Source: Phlebotomus papatasi
Lineage: Eukaryota > Arthropoda > Insecta > Diptera > Psychodidae
Length of the DNA: 64,000 nt
NCBI RefSeq assembly: GCF_024763615.1
Contig: NC_077224.1
Location: 81,168,712-81,232,711, forward strand
Reading direction: 5' to 3'
The translations under genes and the position numbers were made by a program. The notes below the pieces were generated by a model. The model was not told the DNA's origin. It searched no databases and saw only the letters and a list, made by a program, of their open reading frames with translations. Position 1 is the stretch's first letter. The number at the start of each line of letters is the position of its first letter. This document shows positions 34,063 through 44,640 of this stretch, one piece after another.

Positions 34063-36655
34063 TACATCGATATGTCGTACTGGTCTTACTCATTGAGAAC
34101 CAAGTCGCTCAACTACTATAACAATGTATTCAGTAACCACCGTCATTGATAACGCCATTGATTTTTCCATCAGGACCTCCAAAGGGTAAATGCTTAAATG
34201 CTTAATAGTGAAGTAGGTATGGGAGTTTGGAGTAGGGAGGTAGGATAGAAAGCACCAAAAGTGCAAATGCAGCCCCACCGACCAACAGCTCAAGGCCAGC
34301 GCAAGGGTGACTCCGGGTCCACGAAAAAGAAACGACCGGTACTTCTCATACATGCCCTTCCTTCACTTACTTTCGACTTTATATGAAAATACCGTTGAAT
34401 CATTCCTAATAACGGTTTTTCAAGGTCAAAGGATAAAAAGGCTCCTAGAGAGCATATTTTTCAACCAAATGGTGTCTTATTTTAGCTCGTTGGAAAGGTC
34501 TTGGAATTCTTGACAAGATTGAACCGATTACAATCAGCTCTGAACTGGTAATAAACCGGCCTATAACCAATACACTCAATCCCAGTATTATGCACATTTT
34601 CGGGACCGAAAAAAACGCACGAAATGGCATTACGCATTGAGAAAATTTGCATTCCCCAGGGGCTTTCTTTTGAGTACATCTGCCGTAGAATGAATTTCGC
34701 GCGGGGTAAAAGTAATCCAAACAAAAAGATTCAACTGTTTAATATAAATGCATTAATAAACAGTACTTTTTACCTTAACAAAAGAAAGAAAAGTTTTATT
34801 CTGAAAAAGTAGCAAATTGTTTTCAAATTTCCCTAATCGCAACATAATATATAATTCAGACGTATTTCAAAAATGATTTCATAAATTGACTCCCAATGGT
34901 AGGCAAACTTGCATAATTGTATGTGCATAATTCCGTCAGGTGCATAATCTCGAAGGACTTAATGCCGGGACTGAGTGTAACTAATTTTAATCCTAAAAGC
35001 ATTTTTAATAACCCCTGAGCTATTTTAGGCAATCTTGTGAGTGATTTATGAAACGGTTTAAATCGGTTGTGATCCTGTAATGAACCGGTTATGAACCGAT
35101 AAGTAACTTTTGTCCAAAAATCGGAATAACCGATTTTATCAAGTACACATTCATTGAAAAGATCTTCGAATAGTAGATATTTTTTTCGGAAACGGTAATG
35201 AAATTAACTTCAAACTGAACTTCAAAATTGAATCGAAAATGAACCAGTAATTTTCTTTTACTTTTTTTTTAAATTTTGATCTCAATTTCAAGCATCCGAC
35301 AAAGACTAGGCCATTTTGTCACTCTTTTTCCACATACCTCCCTAAGAACCAGAAAAGAATGTTCTGTGAAAAAGATATCTTGATATGTCTTTGAAGTATT
35401 TTTCACAACTCTTGAGATACTTTTCCGTCTGGTTTTTGGGGAAAAAAGAGACATCTTTTTGCCATCTAATACAATTTAAAAAGTTTTACTTGAGAAACTT
35501 TCAACATAACGCGGTTTTCTCGCCAAATTACATACACTCATCCCCAAATTAAAGTATTTTAGAATTGAGAAACTTTTCCAGTTAGTCTTGGGGGTGACCT
35601 TTTAGCTCGTGACAGAAAAGCTCTCTCAGATGAATGATTTTATAATGAAGCGGAACAGTAGTTTTCATTACTTCATTGTGAAATGGAACACAGATGGAAA
35701 TAATTTGTTCTAGAAAAAAAAGTTTGAACCAAATGCAAAAAGTGAGCTTTTAACTGTGTCAAATTTATACATTGATGCATTGAATGCATTTCTTTGCGTA
35801 TCCATCACCATCAATCATGGTGAATTTTTATTAATTAAATGTGGACATGCATTTTCTAATTAAGAATATCCTATCAAGTGGGACAAGTTGATCAAGATTT
35901 ATGAATTTACATTCGTAACCATGAATATTTTACCGTATTTTTATTACACTGAGCATTCAATTGAATTAACTTTGGGAAATTTAAAAATCAAACACAGAGG
36001 AATGGATTAAGAAATGGAAGAATTGTCTTGTCTTCCAACCCTGGAGCCAAATATTCAAATTTTCTCCCCCAAAAAACGTCATACTTTTAATCCTCAGCCT
36101 TTGTGTGGAAATATGGGTCCGATGTGATGGATTTAATAAATGAATTACAATTCGTGGCATTGTGGTCCATTCGAGGGAGAAGCCTTGGCAAAAGCTCTGG
36201 TGAAAGCTCCAAAAGATATGGCAGTGCACTCACGATGAAGATGACTTATGGAAATTGAAAGCATACAATTTAATTTCTTTAGCCATACTGTTCATACAAT
36301 TTATTTTGGGATTTTTGCACAGAATGAGGATTATAGTCCCAACAGTAACTATATACAGTAAAAGAGGATTTAAAACACTATCAGCAGAATTTTAAACGTC
36401 CGCTGCCATCAATTTAATGGATAGTCTGATTTATGCTTTTCTACGTTGTTCAAAAGTTACGAGAGCTTAAACGTTTTAGAGTTTTACGTTTCCCTCAGTT
36501 ACCGTTATTCAATATTTATTGTATCTGACAAAAATTTATTACTATATTCTGCAAAGCTATTTAAAAATATACTTACGCGGATTAAAAGGATTAAATGTTT
36601 TAAAGAAATTTCATAACAATTTACAAATATAAGCCTTGTTCTAAGACAAACGCAG
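34063..36655. other. dispersed repeat R scraps, no gene
   Basis: R-like words (GGAAAGGTCTTGGAATTCTT, AATGAACCGGTTATGAACCG) lie at about 34420-34580 and 35040-35120. The rest is AT-rich. The overlapping frames at 34445-34812 arise in both strands at the R segment and are not convincing. Confidence 0.45.
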
Positions 36656-37620
36656 CATAAAAAAACCAAAATCCCAGAAAGCGAAAATTCCGAAACGCCG
36701 AAATCCTGAAAGTCAAAATCTCAAAAGCTGGAAATCTTGAAAAGCCAAAATCTTGTATGAAAAGATAACCTGAATAAGTCGAGAACTCGGAAAAACAAAT
36801 TCCCGGAAAGCTAAAATCCCGTATTGGTCAAAACCAGTAATAGCCAAATTTCGAAAAAACAAAATCCCGGAAAAATAATTTCTCGAAAAACCAAAATCCC
36901 GGAAAGACAAAATCCTGAAAACGAATACCTCCAAAGCCAAAATACCGTGTTGCTCAAAACAACTTAATACCCGTACTTCGAAAAAGCCAAAATCCCGAAA
37001 ATGAAAATAAGCAAAGTCAAAATTCCGAGAACCAATACCTCCAAAGCCAAAATTCCGTATTGGTCAAAACCACTAATAGCCAAACTTGGAAGGAGCTAGA
37101 ATTCGGGAAAACCGAAATCCCGGAAGGTCAAAATCCCGGAAAGACTAAATTCCGAAAACAAATACTTTTAAAGTCAAGATCCCGAAAAGCCAGAATTCCG
37201 TATTGGTCAAAACCACTAATGGATAAAATTTGAAAAAGCCAAAATCCCGGAAAACCTAAATCCTGGAAGGACAAAATTCCGAAAAGACAAAATCTCGAAA
37301 ACCAAAATAAGCAAAGTCAAAATTCGAAGAACCAATACCTCCAGAGCCAAAATCCCGTATTGGTCAAAATCACCGATACCCAAAGCTCCAAAAAGCCAAA
37401 ATCCCGAAGGAGTCAAAGTCCTGAATCAAAACCAATAGTTCGAAGTCTCGAAAAACCAAAATCTCCAAAGTGAAAATCCCGGAAATCCAAAATCCGGAAA
37501 AATCAAAATTCCGAAAGTTAAAGTCTCGAGAGCAACAAGTCCTGAAGAGCCAAAATCCCTATTGGTTCGAAATCCCAAGAAACTTTGAAACTTTGGCTAC
37601 TTGGGATTTTTGCTTTTCAG
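36656..37620. repeat. CCAAAATCCCG(G)AAAG low-complexity array
   Basis: A short word, (G)CCAAAATCCCGGAAAG or variants, is repeated dozens of times, with a higher-order motif CCGTATTGGTCAAAACCAC recurring near 36823, 36950, 37057, 37198 and 37348. Related arrays are at 52555-52820. The minus-strand frames of 66-75 codons are repeat translations. Confidence 0.85.
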
Positions 37621-37801
37621 GATTTGGGCCAGGACTCCAATCAGAGTTCTGTACAAAACATTCTAATAAAACCGTTACTCAAAGTTCAGTTTTAAATCAA
37701 ACCATTAGAAGAACACCTGCTAAATAATTAAACTACGCCCTTACAAAATTCAAATGAAATACTTTTAAAAAATCGTTTTAGGCTTCGCTATTCCTTTTAT
37801 A

Positions 37802-38128
37802 CAGTGCCCGCTTTGTAATCCGGATGATTGGGAGACAATATGACAGATGTCCGCTTCGTAATCCGGATGGATTTTTGAATTTGTTCAACGTCTCGCAAAT
37901 ATAATACAACTTTTTTTGTAGCATTACAATAAAAGTTTTAAAAAAGATTAAAAAGACATAATTAAAGAATTCTATGCTATTATACCTAATTTATTAAACA
38001 AAGACTTCACAGGATAATTCATTTTCATTGCTGAACACACATGAATACATGACCTCAAAATTATTTTAAATGTAACCGTCGAGAACTTGTCCGGATTACG
38101 GCGATCCCGGATTAGAAAGCGGGCACTG
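37802..38128. mobile_element. 327-bp TA-flanked MITE with CAGTGCCCGCTTT ends
   Basis: The ends CAGTGCCCGCTTTGTAATCC and (reverse complement) CAGTGCCCGCTTTCTAATCC are flanked by TA. The word GTAATCCGGAT is repeated inside the left end and appears complemented at the right. A CAGTG terminus with TA duplication fits Tc1/mariner-type (pogo/Tigger-like) MITEs; that class is inference. Confidence 0.85.
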
Positions 38129-38842
38129 TATTTCTTTATTTAATTTATTTTTTTAAAATCCATAATTTTTCAAATCGGTCAAATCCGGCTAAAACGACAA
38201 ACTCAATTTATATTGGTTTTTAATAGAAAATATTTAATTTAAAAATAAACATTTTTCCCAAGCTCAACAACCTTGTAAATCGCTATGAAAATTCAAAGCT
38301 TTGAAGGAGGGAATACACAAAATTTTCAGTGGAAACACTAAATTTTTACCTTCCCGCACGTTTAACAAAGTTAACTTTTCTTTTACCATAACACGTCTGA
38401 AAATTTTCTGCAATTTCTTTTCAAATGCAAGTCTCACTAACGACGTGGACGTGACCTCATTTATAGAGTGGCAAACATCTTGAACTGCTGTTTTTTAAAA
38501 TTTCTTGTTTTTTTTTACTTATATTTAGGTTATCAACATAAGGACTGAAGGTTTTTTATAAACTTGCATTGTATCCTCGTAGAGTGTGTTATTATAGAGT
38601 ATTTTCCATGAATTTTTAAACTTTGTTTTTAAATTTTGTACCACCTTTATTTGCCATTAAATCCTAAAGAGGCCTTTAGGCCTGTTTTGACCAGTATCCT
38701 ATGAAGAAATATAAAAACATCCATAGAAATGGATACTCAAATCATCAATCTATAAAATTATTATCTGACAAATACTGAGAAAAAACAATAAATAACAAAG
38801 ACGGGAACCTTACACATTATTAGCTGTACTGATCCAAAAGAG
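38129..38842. other. no gene recognised
   Basis: AT-rich. The 60-codon frame at 38301-38483 has no motif. Confidence 0.4.
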
Positions 38843-39990
38843 GCGTGGCCTACAATTCTTTCTAGACCAAGCCTTTTTAAAATTTTAATTCAAATTTTAC
38901 TTCGTAAAGCGGAACTTTTTGGTATTATCTCCTAAATTTCAAGTCTCTCTTTTGTTATAATTCTTCAACCGTTTTTATAGAATAGAATTTATTTAATTAT
39001 TTTAATTAATTATTATTTTAATCACAAAAATAGGGTTCGTCCCTCTTACAATTGTGATTAAGAGAAAAAAAAATAAAAAAAAATAACAAAAGAAGATAGA
39101 GTTAAAAAGAAAAATACAAGAGACAGAAAAAAGAGAAAAAAAGATGCTTCCTTAAGGAAGCAACTTTTTGCGTGGCTAAAAAATTGTTCTAGATGAAACT
39201 CAATAAGAAACTTTAATTGAATTCTCCTATTCAACTTGGCACATCGAAGTCCTTCCGTGAGCTCCTAATATTAATCTAGCTGTAATTCTTGGACCATTTT
39301 TTTGTTACAACATTTAAGGGCGTGGTTAAGAATTCTTACTGGATGAAACTTCTCGAGAAATTTCGATTGAACTCTCCTGCTCAGCTATTAATCAAAGCCC
39401 TTGCATGATCTATTAATCTTGATTACTCTTTAATTCTTAAACCTATAATTCTTAAACCATTTGTATGTAGCTACAATTGTTAAGGGGCGTGGCCAAAAAA
39501 TTCCTACTAGAGGAAAACTTTTTGAAAAACCTCGATTAAATTATCCTGTTCAATATGGCACATTAAAGTCCTTTCATAAACTATAAGTCTTCATTTATTT
39601 ATAATTCTTGAACCAAGAGCTCTTGGCTATAGCAATTAATGAGGCGTGGCATAAAATTCTTTCTAGACAAAAGTTTTCGAGAAACTTCAATTTGAATTGT
39701 CCTGGTTATAGTGGTACATCAAAGTTCCTCCATGAGCTGTTAATCTTGATTTGGCTATAATTCTTGCACCATTTTTATTTGGTTACAACATTTAAGGGGC
39801 GTGGCCAAAAATTCTTTCTATACGAAATTTTTTGCAGGAACTTTGAGTGAATTCTTTAGCTTAATGTGAGTCAGCAGAGTCCTTTCATGAGATATGAATC
39901 TTGATTTATTGGCCATAATCTTTGAACCATCCCTTCCTTGGCTGCAATACCTAAAAGGGCGTGGCTAAAAATTCTTTTCACTAAAACTAC
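38843..39990 (+). repeat. second ~158-bp tandem array (GGGGCGTGGCCAAAAATTCT)
   Basis: Anchors GGCGTGGC(C/T) near 38843, 39169, 39319, 39486, 39643, 39798 and 39959 give a period of about 150-167 bp. Each unit continues with GAAACTT, GAATTCTCCTG, AAGTCCTT, ATTAATCTTGATT and ATAATTCTTGAACC. An A-rich stretch interrupts it at 39000-39140. It is unrelated in sequence to the 9-11.5 kb array. Confidence 0.85.
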
Positions 39991-39999
39991 CAGCAGCTG

Positions 40000-41177
40000 T
40001 ATCCATTTAAACCCCTGTATAAATAAAATTATCGCAGTGTGAATGTTGGTGCAGGATGTGAGAGCTTTTTTTTTAGATTCTGTATAAAGTAAAAAGAGTC
40101 GCATATGTTGATACAACGTAGAGCTCGTATGAATGGGAATATGTCTCTCAATTTGACATTAATTTGTGTTGAATTGAAAGTGTGTGTTAATTTTAGAAAA
40201 TATTCCATTATCCTGAATCCTGCTGAAATTTCTGTTGCATAAACTGAAAATATCCGGTTTAAAAGTCTGTTTTTTTTTTGTGCCGGAAAATCGAACAGGG
40301 AATGAAAAATAATGTGAATTGTGTTCGCGTGTGCAGAAGAATAAATGCATTTTAGTGCTGAAAGAGATTGTACAGTGAGGAGTTTCGACGGAACGCTTTG
40401 GGGTGATAGAGTGGCCAGAAATGTCAACAATATACAGACATAGCATTCTCAAATGGTGAACGGAAGTTTGTGTCTTCTGGTGTCCCGGTTCTAGGGGCTT
40501 GAGAACTTGCAAAAGACGTGATTTACAATTCAAATTGTCAACAGAGTCGTGGCAGGACCAATGGGGAAGTTTGTCTATTGATAAGCTTTTTTATCGCAAT
40601 GTCGTTGGAATTGTATCAAAGTTGGGCTTTATGTTGATGTAGACTGAAGCTTTATCAGACGCTGTGCAGAAAATTCCGCGTCTGTCCAACACGTGTCCTA
40701 AGTGATAGTGAATCAATGATGTGAGAACAGATCCATCTGGACGAAATTAGATTGTTTTTTTTCTACTCTGTTTATTTATTTGAGCAGATTTTGTTTGCCC
40801 TACCAGTGAGGAAAAAAAGATGATTTAATTCCCCAATACTCGTTGGTACTTTGGCATGTTGACCGTTGAGGCATTAATCGGGAATGTTTATTGGTCGATT
40901 ATCGATTTAATCCAGTCGCGGAGTCGCTATTCCATGAAGGAGTGGTATATTCCATCGAAATAATTAATTAAATCAAAAGAGACCCCATTGTGTGTCAATC
41001 AATCGTGATTTTCTTCAAGTGCTCATTGTCAATATTCTGCAATTGACCACCAAAGTCGAAAGTGATTTGGAGTGACAAGTTTCAAGAGTTCGCGCGCGTA
41101 AGAGACTCTTTAAATCAGAAACATTTATTCATTATAAAAAAAAATCAACAACAACCGCAAAAACCTCCATCACCGAA
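40000..41177 (+). promoter_or_regulatory. probable 5' UTR/promoter block of a plus-strand gene
   Basis: Less AT-rich, repeat-free sequence leading to an ATG exon with a good splice donor. The two opposite-strand frames of 124-133 codons (40029-40533) overlap each other in different phases and lack motifs; they are best explained by the balanced composition. The transcription start cannot be placed. Confidence 0.35.
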
Positions 41178-41210
41178 ATGTCTGATAGTTCCATCCAGGA
41201 GATTACCTTG
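41178..41210 (+). CDS. candidate short first coding exon
   Basis: ATG in a good insect context (CACCGAAATG) encodes MSDSSIQEITL and runs to TTG followed by GTAGGT, a strong donor, leaving phase 0. Reading on past the donor reaches a stop after about 23 more codons, consistent with an intron. The 41462-41702 exon cannot follow it in phase 0 through any visible acceptor, so the two may be alternative first exons, or the next exon is outside the window. Confidence 0.4.
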
Positions 41211-41461
41211 GTAGGTACCAATTTCCAATCAAAGAGGAAAATCTCACTGGTTTCTATGGTACCCAGGATTACACGTGCATGAATATTTCCATGTGAAACA
41301 TTAATGGATTACCTTCTGCAATATCAATTAGATTTAGTATCATACATGGGAAAATGTGCCAAAAGAGACACCACCCACATTTTGGGATACCCCATGATTC
41401 TGCATATCAGTGGATTTTCCTGCACTGAGCCGTAAACAATTATCTCGTGTATTGGATAAAA

Positions 41462-41702
41462 ATGTGTGATCCCGAAAGTGCCAATGACAGTGTGGATGAC
41501 AGTGCAAAACAGGAAGATGACCCACAGGGTCGTCCAGGAAAGGATTTGGTGCACAAGTGCAATTCGGATCCGGGCGGTGATAGGATGTCCGGATCCAGTG
41601 TGTCCATGCTCGGAAGTACTCTAAGTCGCTCCTTGAGGCATCACACAGGAGGTGTTACGAGAAAGTGTGTCCTCACCTTGGATGGGTATTCATATGTGAT
41701 AG
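41462..41702 (+). CDS. candidate 80-codon coding exon, unidentified gene
   Basis: Starts MCDPESANDSVDDSA, an acidic stretch (QEDD) and a Ser/Gly-rich part (SGSSVSMLGSTLSRS), and ends in KCVLTLDGYSYVI plus the first base of a glycine codon. The exon closes with AG followed by GTGAGA, an excellent donor at 41702/41703, phase 1. ATG has A at -3; an in-frame TGA lies upstream at 41426. Codon use is much less AT-biased than in flanking DNA. The domain starting TLDGYSYVI is not recognised. The intron begins with a MITE only 24 bp downstream. Confidence 0.5.
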
Positions 41703-41726
41703 GTGAGAGATATTATTTCACATTTA

Positions 41727-41937
41727 GGGGAAAGTACTCTCCCTCCGAACGTTCATGCCTTCGAATAATCTAAATTTTTTTTTAAGTTTCCTAGAGACTT
41801 ATACACAATTATCACATAATTATCAATAATGAAAAGCTAACTAATATTTAACAAAAATATGTAAATATCTTAGGAAAAATAAAAGAAAATTCACATTCTT
41901 CGAAGGCAGGAACGTTCGAAGGGAGAGTACTTTCCGC
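41727..41937. mobile_element. 211-bp TA-flanked MITE near the donor site
   Basis: The ends GGGGAAAGTACTCTCCCTCC and (reverse complement) GCGGAAAGTACTCTCCCTTC are flanked by TA (41725-41726, 41938-41939). The word CGAACGTTC, then GCCTTCGAA, is present in both arms. It lies within the putative intron, immediately after the donor. Confidence 0.8.
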
Positions 41938-42514
41938 TATCAAACAAAAGATCCCAAGAATCATGCGATACTTCTAGCAGAGTTTTTACAAATGAATATT
42001 CATTGAGGCAAGTAAATTAGGAAACGAAAGCTCTGATAGCTCTCGCATGATTAATGAAGCAATCAGCCTGTTGATATCGATGATTACAATCCTAAAAGTT
42101 GTAACAAATGATCCTTTAATATCCCTTTTAATCAGAGATTAATTTCTCAACAAAACGGCTTTTAATTGGGTGAAGAAGTATAATTTTTTGATAATGATGA
42201 AACGCTAAGAAATCGATATTGTTCTTAAATGCGTTTTCAAAATTATGCATAATGAGCAACATGAAACTTAAACCTTACGGAAAACCCCGAGAGTTTTGTA
42301 ATCGGAACAAGAAATTTATTGCTCTGTAACTTTTCTGAATGCTATTAGTACCTATATCTTGAAAGAAAATATGCTATTTAAGCCATTTTAGGAGAAAGTT
42401 CCTATTATTTGTACGAACAAAAGCTTCGTAATGACTAAATTTTGTCTATATGTTTCTGAATAAATGTAGCAACGGAGGAAGGCTTGGGCATTTTCCATTA
42501 GTCTTTAAAATATA
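41938..42514. other. intron-like AT-rich sequence
   Basis: No gene or paired repeat seen. Confidence 0.4.
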
Positions 42515-42930
42515 GGGTAAGTGTACCAAATTTCGGCGAGCTTGCAATTCCGGCCACTTTTTTGTTCCTCGAATTTCCATTAATTTTTAGTTTTTCATCT
42601 AGACAATGTAAAAAATAACAAAAAATATCGCTTCGACAAACAAGATGATGTAAGAAAAAGACATTGAGAGAACTACGGATGGAAAAGAAACTATGAGAAT
42701 TAAGGTGGCCGAAATAGGCCACGAAAGCTATGTCTACATTTTGATTCATTTTAAAATGTGTTAAGGATGCTGTTAGGAAAAATAAAGACGATAAGCTGTC
42801 TACAAGGTTCCAAGAAACACTCCTTATGAAGAAATAATAAAAAAATTCAATTTGTATTAAAAATATTACATTTCAAACTTGAGATTTCGGTGCTTTCATG
42901 CAACTATGCCGAAATTTGGGACACTTACCC
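42515..42930. mobile_element. 416-bp TA-flanked MITE with TTTCGGC/GCCGAAA words
   Basis: The ends GGGTAAGTGTACCAAATTTC and (reverse complement) GGGTAAGTGTCCCAAATTTC are flanked by TA (42513-42514, 42931-42932). TTTCGGC, CCGGCCAC and GGCCGAAATAGGCC recur inside. The opposite-strand frame at 42498-42749 spans it and is not a gene. Confidence 0.8.
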
Positions 42931-43139
42931 TAGGTTCTATGAGTCACATTTATTAAGAAACATAGGACAAATTCAGTCTTATGAAGCTTGGAATCTTGGA
43001 ATCGCACGAAGCATGAGCACTTCCCTCTATAGAGATTTTCTAAACTGCTATAAGGCTATAATTTTTTTATTTTTAACTGCTCAAGACTAAACTACTAACA
43101 CACATACTCAAAACAAAACTAAACTGCTTTTTTTTTCAA

Positions 43140-43523
43140 TTTCTCACCATCCTGGCTGCCCAACGGTGAGCGATATTGACTTACGGTCTTCGGTGACCCA
43201 TTTACAAGTGAATACTCTCTAGCGAAATATCTCAAAATATCTCAAAATTGGCCCAGGCGATTTCGTTTAGTTTTGTATTATGTTTTGAAGGTAGCACAGC
43301 TGAACATGTCGGCTTGGATACCTTTCACCGTTTAATTTGCCATCTTGGATTATTCAAGGTCAAAGGTCGACCACCCACATTTTTTTCAACGGATTTTGTA
43401 AAATCTAGATTTTTTGAAAGATCTTTTAATCCTGAACCCGAACTGCTTCGGTCACAATCGGTGATGGATCGGGAAAGTAACGGTAATAGCTCTATTTTAA
43501 ATATACTGTTTTTCGCACTTTCT
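43140..43523 (+). repeat. dispersed repeat R fragment
   Basis: Contains ATTTCTCACCATCCTGG, TATTGACTTACGGTCTTCGG and GGTCACAATCGGTGATGG, matching R sequence at 15.3, 18.2 and 44.1 kb. The 43248-43532 frame lies in this repeat. Confidence 0.55.
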
Positions 43524-43760
43524 CAGGGGTGACATGATGACTTATTTTCGATACTATCGACTGTCGATTCTGAAATATTTAAACGTTAGCTGTACTTTCT
43601 GTGACTAATTTAGATATTTATCAGCAGCCACATTCTTTTAAGAATGTTACAGTGAATGGCTCGGCAATGCGAAAAAAGTTGACATTCACTTAATCTAACA
43701 AATATAGATTTATCGAAACTATCGATTCGATAGTGTCTAAAAGTTATCATTCCACCTCAG
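43524..43760. mobile_element. 237-bp MITE (CAGGGGTGACATGATGACTT), uninterrupted copy
   Basis: The left end CAGGGGTGACATGATGACTT faces the right end ending TTATCATTCCACCTCAG. It is the empty-site counterpart of 1194-2351. TCT precedes the left end and follows the right end, a possible short duplication. It sits inside an R repeat. Confidence 0.85.
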
Positions 43761-44640
43761 TCTTTTGAACCATAAAAATTCAAACGGTAAGAGATATCGA
43801 TTTACTAATTTCGTCAATTTTCCTAAAATTATATAACTTCGAAGCTTTTCTCTTTCTATTTTCCTTCGTCCCCTTATTCGGTTGTTAATCCGCTGAAATT
43901 CTTAAAAATGAGGCTTTTTTAACTTTTCTCAATATTTGTCCAATTTTACTGCTCGAACTCCACGGATAGAGCAATAATCCCTCGATTTTTTGACCTTCCT
44001 AAATTTCCGCCTTCCACCCCCCCGGAGACCACTTTTCTCAATAAATCTTCGCGTTTCTAATGATTTCTGAGAAATGTCGTCACGTTGTTTGTTCGTCTAT
44101 CCGTCCAGCTGTCGTCAGCCCTACAGGCCAAACGGAAAGAGATAGCAACTTGGGACCTAACAGAGATCCCCCCATAAGTCGATCCAAGGATCGACTTATG
44201 ATCCAAGGATCGTATTCACCGAGTCAAAGTAACAATCATTCCGCATAACGTTTATACGGTAATGAATCGGTTCATAACCGTTAACTAATTTCTATTCGAA
44301 ATTAAATTACATTGGTCCTAAGTTATTTTGGGTAATGTTTTAAGTGATTTATAAATCCATAACAAATCGGTTGTGAACCGGTAGTAAATTGATTATGAAC
44401 CAATAAGTAATTTTTGTCCGGAAATCAATTTTATTACTCTTAAAATTATTTTGTGGGATCTTTCGAGTGAATTACAAATCGGTCTAAATCGGTTGAGAAC
44501 TGGTAAATGATAAATGGAAAGATAAAAAAAACTCACTGTTCTCCAGAGCTTTCGACCTGATCCGTATCTTCCTAAGTGGTCGAGTGATGTCAAGGATCAC
44601 TGGGTTTCGTTAGGTAGTAGATCAAACTAATTTGGCGGGA
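43761..44640 (+). repeat. dispersed repeat R continuation
   Basis: Resumes R-like text after the MITE: CAAACGGTAAGAGATATCGA, AATCGGTTCATAACCGTTAA, AATCGGTTGTGAACCGGT and TTTTTGTCCGGAAATCA. A 28-bp hairpin is at 44173-44200 and a hammerhead-like motif at 44542-44580. Confidence 0.55.

Noticed and set aside
36713..37416. Minus-strand frames rich in FRDFG/ILAF text
   Set aside because: They are translations of the CCAAAATCCCGG low-complexity array.
40029..40533. Minus-strand frames of 133 and 124 codons
   Set aside because: They overlap in different phases in a balanced-composition region, show no motif, and lie opposite a probable plus-strand 5' UTR.
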